64,000 nucleotides of DNA from Tetradesmus obliquus (GCA_030272155.1 CP126195.1:2029001-2093000), one strand, 5' to 3'; positions 10,434 to 24,100 are shown, counted from the stretch's first letter. A program made the numbers and translations. The notes: a model not told the origin generated them from the letters alone.

Positions 10434-12880
10434 CGCTGCCATTGCTGTATAGCCACATATGGCATGCTTGGGATGTCGAGATGGTCACTGTTGTGCCCCG
10501 CCTTGCTTTGGAAGCGTCGGCATTTAATGAACAGCAGCTGTCTCAGCTGCAGCTGAGCTGGTTCCAGCAGCACAGCAGCGCTGCACTCGGTGACGTCGAG
10601 GCCGTGATCTGTGCTTAGGCCCTACCAACGCCAGAGTTTTGTTACTAACAAGGCTTGTGTTAAAGGCTTTAACCGGTGCTCTACTTGGAGTCCCCCTGGC
10701 AGCCTGTTTACCCTGCGGCTATTCGCTTGCCCTGGCGGGTAACCGCATACGCAGTGTAAGCAGTGCACCCAGGTGGTTATCAGCACGTGTTCATGACATG
10801 ACCTGAATTCAATTCTGAATTCAATTCTGCGGCAGCCGCCTTGAGAAAGTATGGTGATAACCAAGTTGCACCACTTGGTTGCTTACACATGTGCACAGAA
10901 AACTGGTGGGCAAGCATGTTACACGCCATTCTGCTTGCTACTGTTTAATCTAGGCTTCAACACTCAAAGATACTTCTTTCGCTGAGCGCACCAACTGTGA
11001 CCCAGTCCTGCCAACTCACTCAAGTCTACCCTGTGCATCAGTTTCACAACAAGGGCGGAGCTGCTGTTGGTCAACACCTCTCAGGCGCAAAACCCAACAG
11101 GGCTGCCCTGATGTGAACGAGTGATGTTCAACTCCACCTGAAGGCACCCTTGCGTGCACAACAACATCACACTCAAAGCTCAGCTTAACAAGCACTTGTG
11201 GCAGCCGCACTACAGCACAGCACAGTCCAGCCATATCGCACAGACATATTGCGCGTGGCATTGAGTTGCTGTCAGTTGCTGTCAGTTGCCAGGCACAGAC
11301 ACCACATGACAGCTGACTCGAGTGCTGTAGCACCTGCTTCCATCTTTCACATTTGCTGATATGAACGTCTCCTGTTCTCAGAAGCAGCTGCACAGGTGCA
11401 GCATGCTGCCAACAGGTCCAACTCATGGACAATGCTTCAACATCACAGGCATTATAACATGCTATGATAGACACGGATACAACTGCAGATTGCCAAGAAT
11501 GGCGAATAGCTAAGCAAGAAATGCACTGCTAGTCAAACTGAACCTCACCTATCAAGTGCTGATCACACGACGCAAAGGCACAAGGCGTCGACAAGCTGCT
11601 GAAACGCGAACATCACAAAATGCTGATCAAAGCAGCTCTCAAGCTGCTGCAAAAGCTGGATGTGATAGGGCAAACCGATGCCTGGCTGCAAGGCAGCACC
11701 ACCAGTGGATTACCCACACTTGGGGCTGCAGACAGCTGCAAGAAACCACTCATAATCTCACACCAACCCTGGGTCTGACATGCCGCGTCCAGAAAGTGCC
11801 ACCGGTCTGAAACTGCCAGGAGACGTCGTGCTGAAACCCCACGCAACTGATGCATGTGAATGCATGCAGCGACAGAACACGCATGCCCGCCTGGTGCAGG
11901 GCCGTTTGCTGCACCTTTCTCATGACGTAGCAGGACAAACACAGCATCGCTTTTCTTGTAGTGCACACAGAGCACAAAAAACGGCCTCATGATCACCCGG
12001 CCTTGCAGTTCCTGGACAAGCGATGAGTGTGCAGTAGCCCCGGCGCCCCCAGACTTCTGTAGTGGTGCGAATGCTGTGACATGCTTTGCAGCTCCTGGCC
12101 CAAAGCACGCAGCAGCTCATGGCAGCCGCCGCTGTCATGTATATTGGAAAGCTGGCACAACAAGAAGTGAGCACAACGAAGAAGCCCATGAAAGATGCTG
12201 GGTGCTGTTTTGCGGGTGCTGCATCTGCGGGTGCCGGATGCTGGGCACAAGCAGCAGGGCGAGCTTGTGCCGTATCATGTAGCTGCTTAGCACCAGCGGC
12301 ACACCAGCAGAGCACAACCAGCGCTGAAATTATCAATGGCCACAGGCGGACGCTGTACCCTCTGCAAGCCCGCCACAGCATGCACCACACAGGTAGTGTC
12401 CTGAGCAGCGTGGCTCATGCAAAACAACCACAAAGCAGCGTACTCATATGCATGATGTGGAGTCATAGGCAAACTGCATGTGTAGTAGTATGCAGTCGGT
12501 AGAAGGTGCAAATACCACCCAACAAGCAAGTCACAATGGACACTCTGCTCGCATGTAGTGTCAGCCCGTGCATGTGCCAAGGTTGCAAACACATGCGCAG
12601 GGCTGCACAGAACCGGTCAACTTTAGGGGCGGATGGAAGACGCCTTAGCTAGGCTGATGAAGAACTCAAGACAACAAAGAGAGGCATCTGCTGCAGTGCA
12701 ATGCTGCTGTGGCAGCAGTGCACGACTCCTGTACAAATTGATGCTCTGGTAAGTAGCGTAGGATAGTAAACTGCTACTAGTAGACAATGGCAAGATGCTG
12801 ATGTACGTTCGGGGTGTAAATCCTGGTGTATGCATGCATTTTAGTAGTAAAGTCTGAACCAGGCATACTCTAACGTAGCC
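10434..12880. other. Gene-free stretch after the polymerase gene
   Basis: No reading frame here resembles a known protein or shows an exon series with consistent phase. Small local repeats are visible: a doubled TGAATTCAATTC near 10803 and CAGTTGCTGT repeats near 11268. It may hold the polymerase 3' UTR at its left end. Confidence 0.5.
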
Positions 12881-12914
12881 TCAAACCATGGACAGCACTG
12901 AACCATCAAGTAGG

Positions 12915-13504
12915 TGTCACGCAGTGCATGGCCTCCTATGGAGTCACATGCCACATGCCTTCCACCTGGTCTTCAAATGCCAGGTTGGCACCACGCAGCA
13001 GCGTGCTCGAGCATCTGAGCGGTCCACCAAGCCAGCAACTCAACATGCATATGCTGGGCGTATGCATGCACTATGGTGGTGTAGACTCCAATGTAAACTC
13101 TGATGCATACACTGTCAGAGCATCCATTGTCACGCAGTGCATGGCCTCCAAAGGAGTCACATGCCACACGCTGTGCACCAATGCCAGGGACCCAACATGC
13201 GTGTGCTGGGTGTGTGCACACCATGAGGTGGTGTCACCTCTAATGTATGCGCTATCATAGCAGTAGGTGTCGTGCAGGGCATGGACTCCAAAGGAGTCAC
13301 ATGCCACACGCTGTGCATCAATGCCAGGGACCCGACATGCATTTGCTGGGTGTGTGCATGCACTATGGTTGTGTCAATTCTAATGCATACACCATCATAG
13401 CAGTTGGTGTTGTGCAGGGCACGGCCTCCGAAGGAGTCACATGCCACACGCCTTCCATGCTGGCATTAAGAATGCCAGGTGCCAGACATGCATGCATGTG
13501 CTAG
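12915..13504. repeat. About 140-bp minisatellite, three good copies plus a degenerate one
   Basis: A block containing GGAGTCACATGCCACACGC, then AATGCCAGGGACCC, then TGCTGGGTGTGTGCA recurs at about 13129, 13268 and 13412. A more divergent copy sits at about 12915. The open frames across it on both strands repeat with the unit and show no domain, so I treat it as non-coding satellite. Confidence 0.85.
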
Positions 13505-13530
13505 GTGAGCACAGACACCACATAAGGCGC

Positions 13531-14263
13531 CATGTGCCACCCAGCAGGCCCCCAAATCGTATGCCGTCAATCACGTCACTTCCGCCATCCTTGCTGACAG
13601 CAGACGCCGCAGCGGGGCGACATGCGCAGCAAGGCAACCCACAACTTCGCAAACCCTTCGCATGCTGAAATGCATCACATGCATGGGTTGTAAGCAGCGC
13701 CGCACCTCGCAGGCGTTCAGCGCGCGTACAATGCCCAGCTAGCTGGCACAAACACAGCACATGCATTGCAGTGCATCAGCAACAATGCACATGCATTCAG
13801 TGATTGCACAAACAATGCACATGCATTGCAGCGCATCCAAGAAGCATGCAAACCATGCAGCAGCCATGCGGGAGGGAGCCTTGTTGCAGCCACAGCGAGT
13901 AGCGGGCTCAGTCCCCCGATGGCGTTGCTTTACTACTGTAACTGGAGCCACGACAAGCAAGCAAGTGGCACACATAGGCCCATCATGGCAACAAGATCGC
14001 ATGCGTGCTGCCGGCTGCCCTACATGGACAAGCTGACAGCAACATGATTTAGCCACAACCTTGCCTTCTAAGAATCGCAAGCCTAGGTATTAGCAGCAGC
14101 AGCAGGCACAAAGGCCCTGACCGCTTGCTCAGCACAGTGCACAACACGACCGCAGGTTGTGGAACCTGTGAACTCAACTGCTGGATGCATTGCCCAACTC
14201 AACACATCATGTGACACATTATGCAACCGCAAACGTGTGACAGTGTTCAGGTTGTCAATCACA
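13531..14263. other. Gene-free stretch with short tandem repeats
   Basis: A short repeat built on AATGCACATGCATT recurs at about 13755-13835. Nothing coding was recognised. The right part presumably holds the 3' UTR of the minus-strand protease gene ending at 14264. Confidence 0.5.
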
Positions 14264-17200
14264 TCACCACCGAAGGGTTTTGGTCAGCGTTGCAGGCGTC
14301 TTGACAAACGTATGCCCTGCAAGATACACATTGGAAACTGTGAATGTGCAGCTGCTGCCCACAACTGTCCTGGAGCTCGCAGTGGCAACACCCACAGTGG
14401 ATGTGATGATGCTCACATCAGAAGCCATTGCTGCAGTCACCCCAGACCATCTGCCAATCACAACTGCGTCCGCAAGTGCTGCTTTGGCACCGTTCCTGAC
14501 GACTGCTGCAGCACGGCACCGCACCCGGCCGTTTGTCTCCTGCTTTTGTATTTTCAGGCTCGCTACGCTCATGCTGCTTGCATCGCCACCGCCTCCAGGA
14601 GGATTGTTGCTGCACTTCGGCGCGCATTCGGTGCTTTTTGTTTGGCCGTTGTCCGCAGCACACGGCAGGCCATTGCCTTGGCTGGTCACGCGGAAGGTGC
14701 AGGAGCGCCTACCATTGCTGCAGGTGCTGCATGGCGCACACTCCCACACACCAGTGCAGTCAACCGGGTCGGTGGTAGGGTTACGGCCGTCAACGATGTT
14801 CGTAACACCCAGAGTGTAACGCCCCCTGCTTCCGTAACTGGAGTAGCCGTCAGCCTGAAAGCTGCCAGAGCCGACACCAGCAATGGATACGTAGTAAACC
14901 GCGTTGGCTGTCAGCTGCGATGTGATTGACGCGCCCAGCCCCTGCTCGTTGTCGGCGCTAGGGTTGTCACTTGTTATGACGCTGCCGTGGGCGTCATATA
15001 ACGTCATCTTCACGTTGAGGTCGGCAATGTTCATGCCGCCGGCAGCAGCAGCGACATCTGCCGTCAGAGTGGACGGCCCTCCCTTAGCAGTAAACGAAAA
15101 GAAGTCTGCTTGGCCTTGGTTGGAAATGACGCCGGAAACAATGCCAGAGCCCGGCAGCAGCGTTGCGCTGGCAGTGCTGCTGCCAAACTTCTGGGGCAGC
15201 AGTGGCAAGAACTTGTTGATGACAGCAAAATCGTCCTGCTGGTTGTTGCTGTCCGGGTATTCGCCCTTGTCGAATTGAGTGACGGGCTTGGCATATGACA
15301 CACCCTGCAGAGCAGCGCAGCGCAGCAGATGCACGCAGCAAGAGGACCAGACGAATATACATACACGGTCAAGCATTGTGCAACAGCGCCGGAAAATGCC
15401 TTGCAGATAGGACAGTTAGGGTTCTCGCACATGCAGGCATGCAGCAGCGCTGACTGCTGTGCGCAGCGCACAACGCCAGCATCATGAGCACACCTGCCCT
15501 GCACTTCCCACACATGCGCAGATGCCCGGCCTCACGCCGACATCAACTAAAGCAGCACACAGCAGGAGCGCAGCAGCACGCAGCAGCACACTGCAGCACA
15601 CAGCAGCGCACAGCAACACACAACAGCTCTCAGCAGCAGCGCAGCCCGCAGCTACCCACCATGATAGGTGCCCAGTTGCCATGCCCCGCGTAGTACGATG
15701 TCTTGCTGTTGCCATCATGCAGCAGCCCCAGCGTGTGTCCTGTCTCGTGTGATGCCGCATCCGCGACATACTTCACTTTGAAAGGCCCCAGCAGTGCAGG
15801 CCATATGAAGGCAGGGTTCTCCGTGCCAAAGCTGCCCACCCAGGCCACGCCGCCCGCTGCGCTGCCATACCAGTCTGCAGAGCTGCCTCCGATGATGATG
15901 CGCACGCCGCTGCCCAGCAGTGCTGCATCCCCTGGGTCCTTAGTAGTCACATCCACATCAAAGGGAGCGTAATCTGTGCAGCAGCAGCAGCAGCAGCAGC
16001 GGGTGTAGGAGCAACAATTGGCGAGCAGTGGACGCAGAGGTCAGGCGGTGTTTTGACGGCAGGGTTGTTGTTTGCGTGTAGATGCCACATGCATGTTAGG
16101 CAGCAGTGTAGACACGGCGCTGCACAGAGAGAGAGGGCACTGCTGCTGCCGCTCCTGCACATGGGGTGCTGTTGCCACTGCACGGGTGCATAAGCACTGT
16201 CACAAGCAGCGCATAGCCTGACTATGCCATCTGAATGAGCTGGTACTGCATGCAGTGCTGGGTGTGCATGCACACTTGCGCGCACACACCTTCCGACACC
16301 GCGCGCCAGATGTCTTTCATGTCCTGCAGCTCTGCCTGATTGAAGGACTCTGGGTCATTGTCTTTGTCATACGCCTTTGCATAGATGATGGGGCTCTTCT
16401 TTGTGTTCCACCAGGTGCCACTGACGGTGGCTCCATCAAAGTCCAGCAAGATCTTCTTGCTGGCGCCAGGGTTTGAACTCAGGCTGAAGACCTCGTCTTG
16501 AGTGAGCGCAGGGGCTGCTGCTGCTGCTGCTGCAGCGGGGGTGCCAGTGGCGTTGTCGAACATGACCAAGCTTTGGCACTTGAACATCAGCCGCAAGTTT
16601 TGCGCATCTGTGAGCTGCAGCACATGGCACCAGCAGCAGCAGCATCAGCAGCAGCAGCAGCAGCAGTGCATGCAGCGGCGAGTTTGGTCAATGGCAAATG
16701 GCTGGTGGCACAGCGCAGGCTGCACTCATTAGCAGGTGCAAACAAGGCTGAGCATGTTGAGCTGGAGCACACTTGTGCTTGCTAGCATCATGCAAATGCT
16801 TGTATACAGCATGCTATGTGCCTTTTTGCATGCGACACGAACCTGCTGCGACACGAACCTGCTGCAAGCTCTCAGCAGCAGCAGGTGCACACAGGCACAC
16901 ACAGACACACGCAGGCACTGCACATGGCTGCCATTGCGAGGGCTGCACTGCTCACCAGATCGTCGTCGGTCTCCATGCTCTGTGCTAACGCATCCACGTC
17001 CAGATTAACCGAGGATTGCTGCCTGATACGCAGCAGCTTGTCCCTGCCCAAGGCCCTTACAGCACCACCTTGTGCCAGCAGGTCCCCTCGGCTCATGAGC
17101 CGCACAGGAATCTCAGGGAACGGCCAGCTGTCGTTTGAGCTGCTGCCGCCCGTCCCATTCAACGAGGGTTGAGGCGATGCTGTGATGTTGGGCGGGTTGC

Positions 17201-17315
17201 TGCTCGCTGGCGTGGCTTGAAGCTCGGGCGGGGTTTGCAGCATCATCCTATGAGCATTTGATACACAACATACGGCGAGAAGCAGCAGCACGGCAAGGCT
17301 AGAAGCGACCTTCAT
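14264..17315 (-). CDS. Secreted metzincin-type metalloprotease with PPC-like domain (copy A)
   Basis: Exons on the minus strand: 17315-16956, 16614-16290, 15973-15660, 15304-14264 (2,040 nt, 679 aa). A signal peptide (MKVASSLAVLLLLAVC) is followed by a prodomain-like segment and a catalytic domain opening KKILLDFDGATVSGTWWN and DYAPFDVDVTTKDPG. The zinc site HETGHTLGLLHD has ligands H304, H308 and H314 with E305 as the base; WAPIM at 333 is a plausible Met-turn and sits exactly at an exon end. Exon 4 encodes QFDKGEY, a PPC-like domain (VISNQGQADFFSF to YGSRGRYTLGV), a Cys-rich CxxCxxC module and a beta-rich tail. The core resembles predicted bacterial (for example planctomycete) secreted proteases. 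Probable role: cleavage of extracellular matrix proteins. It is divergently paired with the copy at 18128. Confidence 0.85.
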
Positions 17316-18127
17316 GTTGGGCTCTTGATGTGCTGGAGTGGTCCAGATACTACTGTGCTAACATACGTTGTTACCGCATAATCGCAGTTCTAGACATCTG
17401 TCAGTATGTTTGGCTGTGCGATGAACCGTGCAGCTATATATATGACGAAAAACCAACCCCAAACCCCCGGACCAGCCCGGGTGTAATGCTCAATTACCAA
17501 TGATATATTGCACTGCAGAGCATTTTAATCTCAATATAAATACACCGGGAATCTGCATAGATGTTATAATGCCCTGTCGTTGTGTACGAACGGGCAAACA
17601 TGGCTAGTGAGCTGAAACGCTTGCCGACGGGCAACGCCTCAGGCCAGGGGCTCATTGTATCGTATTTCAGGCCACTGCTTATGAATTGTCAGGGGTTGTA
17701 CCCTCACCAGCAAAACAAACAACAGTCTTGCACATGCACTGAAGTAAGCAGTGAACTTCATTTATACATGGTATAGCAGGTTCTTACATGATCAGCTGTA
17801 AGTACGTTGTTTAACATCTTTAATAATTTTACTGGGCTGCGAGTTTAATTGCGAGTGCACGCGACCGAGGCACCTGCAATGGACCACTGACGACCCTCAA
17901 AGTGGCCCGGAAAAAACGTGTTCGTTGTGTTAACTGCATCTGGCATCTCAGTACTACATGTAGTCAATGAGCAACATGCTTACCAGCGTAGAGGGGTTCA
18001 AGGGACCGGGTGACCAGCATACTAATAGCTGTGTGGGCAGCTTCCGACCCTGACTGCATTCAGATATCTGTAATTTTCATCATCATGAAAATAGAACAAC
18101 GTAGCAAGCTAGCATAACAGACCATAC
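17316..18127. promoter_or_regulatory. Divergent intergenic region between protease copies A and B
   Basis: About 0.8 kb separates the start codons of two head-to-head protease genes, so it should carry both promoters. TATATATA near 17433 lies about 120 nt upstream of copy A. A CCCGG...CCCGGG hairpin-like block lies near 17465. The short frames inside it (for example 17582-17776) resemble nothing known. Confidence 0.5.
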
Positions 18128-21100
18128 ATGCTATCGCCCAGCATGAAGACCTATCGGCCTGCTGCTGGACTTGTAGTGTTCCTGCTACTCGTGCTCGGAG
18201 CTGCGGTAGACGCTCATAGATTGCTTCATCAGCATACGACAGGGGAGTTTGCTGCATCGTCTGCTACACAACAGCCAAACAACAGTGCTACTGCACCGGC
18301 GACGGATGACTGGCCGTCTGATTGGCCGGATGTAGCTATACAGTTAATGAGCCATGGTGACATAACAGCCAGAGGTGGTGCCTTGAAGGCGCTGGGCCGA
18401 GCGAAGCTACAGCGCATCAAGGCACAGTCCTCCGTCAACCTTACGATTGAAGCCCTGGCAGCTAAATTGGATAAGGAGAAGGATCTTGTGAGCATTACTC
18501 GCAGCTACGCATACTGCGAGGGTTTCCTTGAAACCCCCGTGTTGAGTCATGGAGGTGTTTGAGCTACTGCTGCTGCAGCCCTGCCCCTCATTTCCTGCAG
18601 CGCACTGCTCACCAGCCAGCCATCACATCCTCCTTCTGCCACATCTTGGCCACCCGTTGCATGCTGCTGCTGCACCATGCTGACACATACCTCTGTGCTG
18701 CTGCAGTATGTGGACACGACATCTGAGCAGCTGCTGCACAAGTGCGAGATGGGCGCTCGCAATGGCGGCCCCAACAGCGCGCCGGCAGCAGCAGCGCCAA
18801 GCATGAGCATGGATGACATCCCAATCTTTGCAACCGGCCTTACAAAAGAGGAAGTCTTCAGCCTCAGCTCCAAGCCAGGGGCCCTGAAAAAGATCTTGCT
18901 GGACTTTGATGGCCACACCACCACCAACAGCAAGTGGAACATTAAAGGGCAGCCTCCAATCATCTCGCCACCGTGGGACACTGATGGCAACCCTGACTCC
19001 TTCAGTGAGACGGAGCTGGGGCAGCTGAAAGCCATCTGGAGCATTGTGGCGGAAGGTGAGGCGCAGCGGCAGTGCAACTGGCACCAGGGGCCTGTGCAGC
19101 TTGCTTGGTTGCTGCACAGTTGACATGCCAGTGTGCAAAGCGGCAGCAGTGTGATGTGCACCTGGCGCCTGTGCGACACAACAAAACAGAAGCACAAGTT
19201 GTACTACACACACTGCAAACAATGCGTACTTTGAGTAGAAGTGCTGCAACGGAAAAGGCGCAGCGGCAGTGCTGCCTGCACCTGGTGCCAGTGCAATGTG
19301 CGGCACACTCGACATGCCAGTGTGCAGAGGTGCTCGGGTGCTGGATGGTGCAGATCAGCGTCCGCATGCAGCCCTTGCACTGCATCGCAGCTGTTGTGTG
19401 CCACTGCAGCCTCGTCAGCACACTGCAGCGCTGTTTTGCTGTGCTGCTTTCGGACACCCAGCAGCTGACAGCATCACCAACACGCTGCTGCTGTGAATGC
19501 TGAACTGCCCTGCTGCAGACTATGCCCCCTTTGATGTCGATGTCACTCTCAAGGATCCAGGCGATGCAGCACTGCTGGGCATTGGCGTGCGTGTTGTGAT
19601 TGGCGGTGACAGTCCAGGTGGTGTGGGCATGGGCGGTACCGCCTGGGTTGGCAGCTTCGGTACAAACAACCCTGCCTTCGTGTACCCGTACCGCTTCTAC
19701 AGCAGCGTGAAGGGCACAGGGGAGGCAGCATCACACGAGGCGGGCCACACGCTGGGCCTGCTTCATGATGACAACATGCCTGACGGCAACAACTGGGCAC
19801 CCATCATGGTGAGGGGCTCAGCACTGCATGCACATGTGCCTGCCTTGACACAGCAATGCACAGGGGCTGCGGCAGGCTCATCTGCAGGAGCTTCCTGGCA
19901 CCTGCATGGAAGGTCGACTGCCCTCAGGGACCTCAGTTCTTCATCTGCTCAACGTTGTTGATAGCACTGGTGTTTGCCAGCCCACTGCGTGTGGTTGCCC
20001 TCAAGCAGAGCAACATACAGCATACCGCTCCAGGAGCAGCGCCCCTCCCACCAACCATCTGCTGCTGCCGCTGCTGCTGCACTGCTGCTGCCTGCAGGCC
20101 AGCTCCCGCCAATTCAACCTCACCATGTGGTCGAAAGGCGAGTACGTCGGCGCCAGCAACAAGCAGGTCGACTTTGATGTCATGGGGCAGTTCCTGGACC
20201 TGCTGCCACAGCAGTACGGCAGAAGCACAGGTGCTGCCACCCCACTATCCAGCGCCAGCTCCATTGCAGGCGTGATTTCAAACCAGGGCCAGGTTGATTT
20301 CTTTTCGTTCAAGGCAAATGCTGGAGACATCAGTATCACAGCCATGGGCGCCGGCACGATCACTGTCGACAGTGCTGTGTATAACATCGGAGATCTGGAC
20401 ATCGAGCTGTCGCTGTATGATCCTGCGGGCAACCTGCTGCAGACTGTCAACCCACCAGGCATTGCCGACGGCCTCGGCGCAAAAATATCTGCAAATCTTC
20501 CTGCGGCCGGGACGTACTTTGTGTCTGTCAAAGGCGTGGGAGCGGGCGAACCCAGCATGTACGGCTACAGTAACTATGGCAGCAGAGGGCGCTACGTGCT
20601 GTCTGTAGGCGATCCCCGCATGCCTACTGGTGACCCGATTGATTGTGTGGGCGGGTGGGACTGCACAAAATGCAACACCAGGTGCGGCGGCGGCAGCCGC
20701 ACGTGCACCTTCCGCGTGGTGGATCCGGGTCAGGAAGGTGGCCTGCCATGCAGGTTCAGCAGCGGATTTGTGAAAGCCGTGCAATGCAACATGCAGGGCT
20801 GCCCGGCCCGCAGCATGCGGCTGATCAACTTGAAATTGGACAAGCAGAAGCTGTCTGGTGGCAGGGTGCGGTGCCGCGCTGCTGCTGTGATCAAGACAGC
20901 AGCAGGTGAGGCACTGCAGGGCGTGAATATCATTGGCCGCTGGTCTGGTGACCAGGCGATGGCTGCTGCTGGTGACGTGAGCAGTGTTACATCAAAGGTT
21001 GGCATTGCGCTGTTCAATTCAAGGCCCGTGAATGGACACACCTGCACCTTTACAATGGCGAGCGCTGCACGCGACGGCTACACACTTGCAGAGACACAGG

Positions 21101-21129
21101 TACAGATGACAACGACAGTGTCTTGGTGA
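18128..21129 (+). CDS. Secreted metzincin-type metalloprotease with PPC-like domain (copy B)
   Basis: Exons: 18128-18487, 18707-19055, 19519-19808, 20098-21129 (2,031 nt, 676 aa). Intron positions and phases match copy A. The start could be 18128 or the Met at 18143 (MKTYRPAAG), which aligns better with copy A. A signal peptide is followed by a prodomain (LMSHGDITARGGALKALG), then KKILLDFDGHTT and DYAPFDVDVTLKDPG. The zinc site SHEAGHTLGLLHDD has H309, E310, H313 and H319; NNWAPIM at 333 is the Met-turn. Exon 4 carries TMWSKGEY, a PPC-like domain, a Cys-rich module with thrombospondin-like spacing and the beta-rich tail. Secreted, zinc-dependent; the substrate is unknown. Exon 3 and its donor are nearly identical to the copy at 28634. 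Confidence 0.85.
19056..19400 (+). repeat. Decayed tandem repeats inside intron 2 of protease copy B
   Basis: Blocks reading GGCGCAGCGGCAGTGC and GACATGCCAGTGTGCA occur near 19061 and 19122, then again near 19257 and 19310. The first block begins at the exon 2 donor, so exon-edge sequence was duplicated into the intron. Confidence 0.7.
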
Positions 21130-24100
21130 GAGTATGCATTGCATTCTAGCAGTCATGGGCCCGCCGGCGCCCGACTGCGCATGTGTTTCGTACTGCCTGC
21201 AGCACCGGCAGTCAAGGCCTGAAGCGCCTGCTGCTTGTGTTGTGGCTGTCTCGATCAAGCATTCCACACTGCATTCCAGCTGCCTGCCATTGCAGCTGCA
21301 TTTCACACGCAATGCAGCATGGTGAAGTAGCTGCACTCACAGATTTATCATGCATCGGAAGCCTCAACGGGTTGAGGACAGCACCATGGCAGCATGGCAG
21401 TTTGCAGCATGCTCGTGGTGCTCACGTGCCTCCCCTTTCACTAAGGCCAAGCCTTGCTGCATGAAATGACAATCACTAGCTGGTACCTGTAACAGCCAGC
21501 GTATCTGGCTTGATGCACAGCAGCATCCTTGATACTATGCAGGACTCAATGCAATGGATTTGCATTGATGCATTACACGCAGTGCACTGTTACAAGCGAC
21601 GCACTCGTGTGTTGTGTTGGTGGCATTTTCAGGCTGGTGGCTTTTGGACTGCTTCCGCAGCGGCTGGAACTGCAGGCACTGCATGTCTCTGCAGCTTTCT
21701 GCTCAAAGGAGTGGCATATGTCTTTGGAATGAGCAGCAGCGAGCTGCTCTGCTTGTGTATGCAAGCCAGATCACTGTGCTACAGTGTGCATGACGCCCTT
21801 GCGGCATCTGCGGCAGCAGCACACACTATCATGGTCAGCTGCATGTGTCCCCTTTGGGGGCCGGACTCTCTATGCGTTGAGCCATTCCTCTGCATTACTT
21901 TGTACTCTGCAGGTTGGCGCGCCTTGTTTTGCTTCTGCTGGTTGGCATTCCTTATGTTTCGGTGTGTGCATTTGGTGCCGCGTTGAATTGCATGCAGTAC
22001 AGACGCTGCTCTTCACTGCGCTGGACTGCGGCTGGGTACCTGTTCTGGCAGCTGTGCAAGCGTGCTGTGTGTGTTGCCAACATGTCACGCCAGAACACGG
22101 CATCTGCGCAGGCTAGAGAGCACCAAGCACCTGCAGGATGCACGTTTGCACGTCACTTGCTTGCTGGTACATTTTTTCTGTGCAAAGTGCAACACAAGCC
22201 ACGCTTGCACCTGCAGATGCATCCGCATGCTGCTTTCGCATTGCGTGTGTTCAGGGACTGTACTTGGTCGCATGTGGAGCTTTTATGGTGATCATCTTGC
22301 TTTGGCTGAGGAGGTGCGAGTAGCTGGCTTGCTGCATAGCGGCATGCATGCTTGATTGACCGGCACTGTCATGTGTATGTGACAAGCGCCCGCAGCAAGC
22401 CCACTTGCACAACTGGGAGCCTGGACAGCACCTGCTGTCCAGTTATGCGGCAGCAAACCACCTTCCCTGCTTTCACTGGCTGATTGCTGCCCTGGGCATG
22501 GTTCTTTGGTGTGCTGCTTGGCTATGCTGTGCTGTTTTTTTTGCTTGGGTGTAGACTTGTGTTGAGGCTTTGCGGACCATGTCTTCACAAATTGCAGCAT
22601 CAGCTTGACCGTCGTTGCGCAAGCAATGCGTGCGGCTCAAACCAGCTGCTGCAAGTAGCTTGCCATCGCGTCCATGTTGCGGTGTCAGTCGCATACGCCG
22701 CCGTGAACAGCTGCAACATGAGAGGCATTGTGGGGCTGATGCTGTGCGCCAGCTTCTCCATCAACATCCTGGCGATGCATTAGTCTGTCGTGCTGCTGCT
22801 CAGCAGCTTGAAGCGCAGGCAGAAGACAGACTGTCAATCTAGAGGCAACCCTTCTGCCACCTTGCTTGATTGGTGACTTTATTATGATGATGCCACGTTT
22901 GCTGTGCTGGGTAGTGACATCCAGCTAGTGTGTGTACAGGAGAGCACTGATCGGGTGAACCTGGTTGATTAGCCAGAACGTGGGATGCGTACAGAGATTA
23001 GTTTGCCCGTTGCTCTTGCGCCATACTATGGTTAGAAACCTGTTTGTCAAGCTGGGGCATCTGTGGATCTGCAGCGGCACCGTGTCATCATCAAAGCGGC
23101 ACAGCAAAGAGCGCAGATGCACAATGTGGCCTATGACATGCATGTAATCTGCATCATATCATCGTATGTTGCGGTGTGGCATGTAGCCTGGTGTGGGTTC
23201 CTGCATCCTCTGGGTCACTTCTCTTTTCTTTTGATAGCTCTGTTTCTTCAGTCGTTCGGCAAACCACACGGGGTGGAGTTCAGCTGCATGGGTGACTTCA
23301 TACACAGACCAGGTGGCCGCTCAGGCCGTTCACGACAGCGGCCTGCGGAAATGGGGCCCCGTACTGTTGTCAGTACCAGGCTCCAATTGTTGCAACAATT
23401 GCAAGAAGATATGTGTTCAATGTACATGTACGCTTTGCCTTTGTAACGTTTCCTTCCACTGGTCCTGGTCACATCTGTTGTTTTGAAAATACCAATGTTG
23501 GAAAGCTTACGTGTCACAACAATCACCCAGCTGCTGCACCGACGTCGACGTATGTTTTCGACAACACACACTTTGCAAAGTGTCCCCCAATTGTGGGAGT
23601 TTGATACGGCCCGTTGTAGCTGTCCTGGCAATCTACCGTACCCGCCTGTGGTCTGCTTTACATGTGTGAGGTAAAGGCAGGAGAAACATAGTGAGTGACT
23701 TGTATGATCAAGCCGCAATTGTGAGCAGCACCCTTGTCCCTGCTAATAAGTTTGCACCTGGCAGTCTGTGGATAATTGTTTGTGAAGTTCATGTGATACA
23801 AAAGGCAGCTCATAAGCATTTGACAAGGGCATACATTACATGCATCAGTGGCATAACAACACGTTCTCCTGTCTGCAGGATTACCAACCGTGACACATTC
23901 AACAGTTGTGCAGCAATGTAACAGGCAGCACAGTGTTGCCGTTGTCGCTGGATCACACAGCAGTGGTAGCTGTAATAGCTGTGCACTGGGTGCAAACTCG
24001 ACGGGGTAATGGCCACATGTTGTACAATTCACAACAGACTTGGATCCCCCCCACACTTCTGGCGTCAATGGCAGAAGAGCTGCTGCTGCTGCGGAGCACG

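Noticed and set aside
9542..10573. A 343-codon minus-strand frame
   Set aside because: It lies opposite the Pol eta coding exon and is rich in poly-Cys from the CAG run; the plus strand carries the recognisable protein.
10434..12880. Several 100-150 codon frames on both strands
   Set aside because: No similarity to known families, no consistent exon chain, and lengths expected by chance in moderately GC-rich DNA.
12915..13504. The 140-bp repeats as a CRISPR-like array
   Set aside because: Units are long, imperfect and lack unique spacers; the setting is eukaryotic. It is an ordinary minisatellite.
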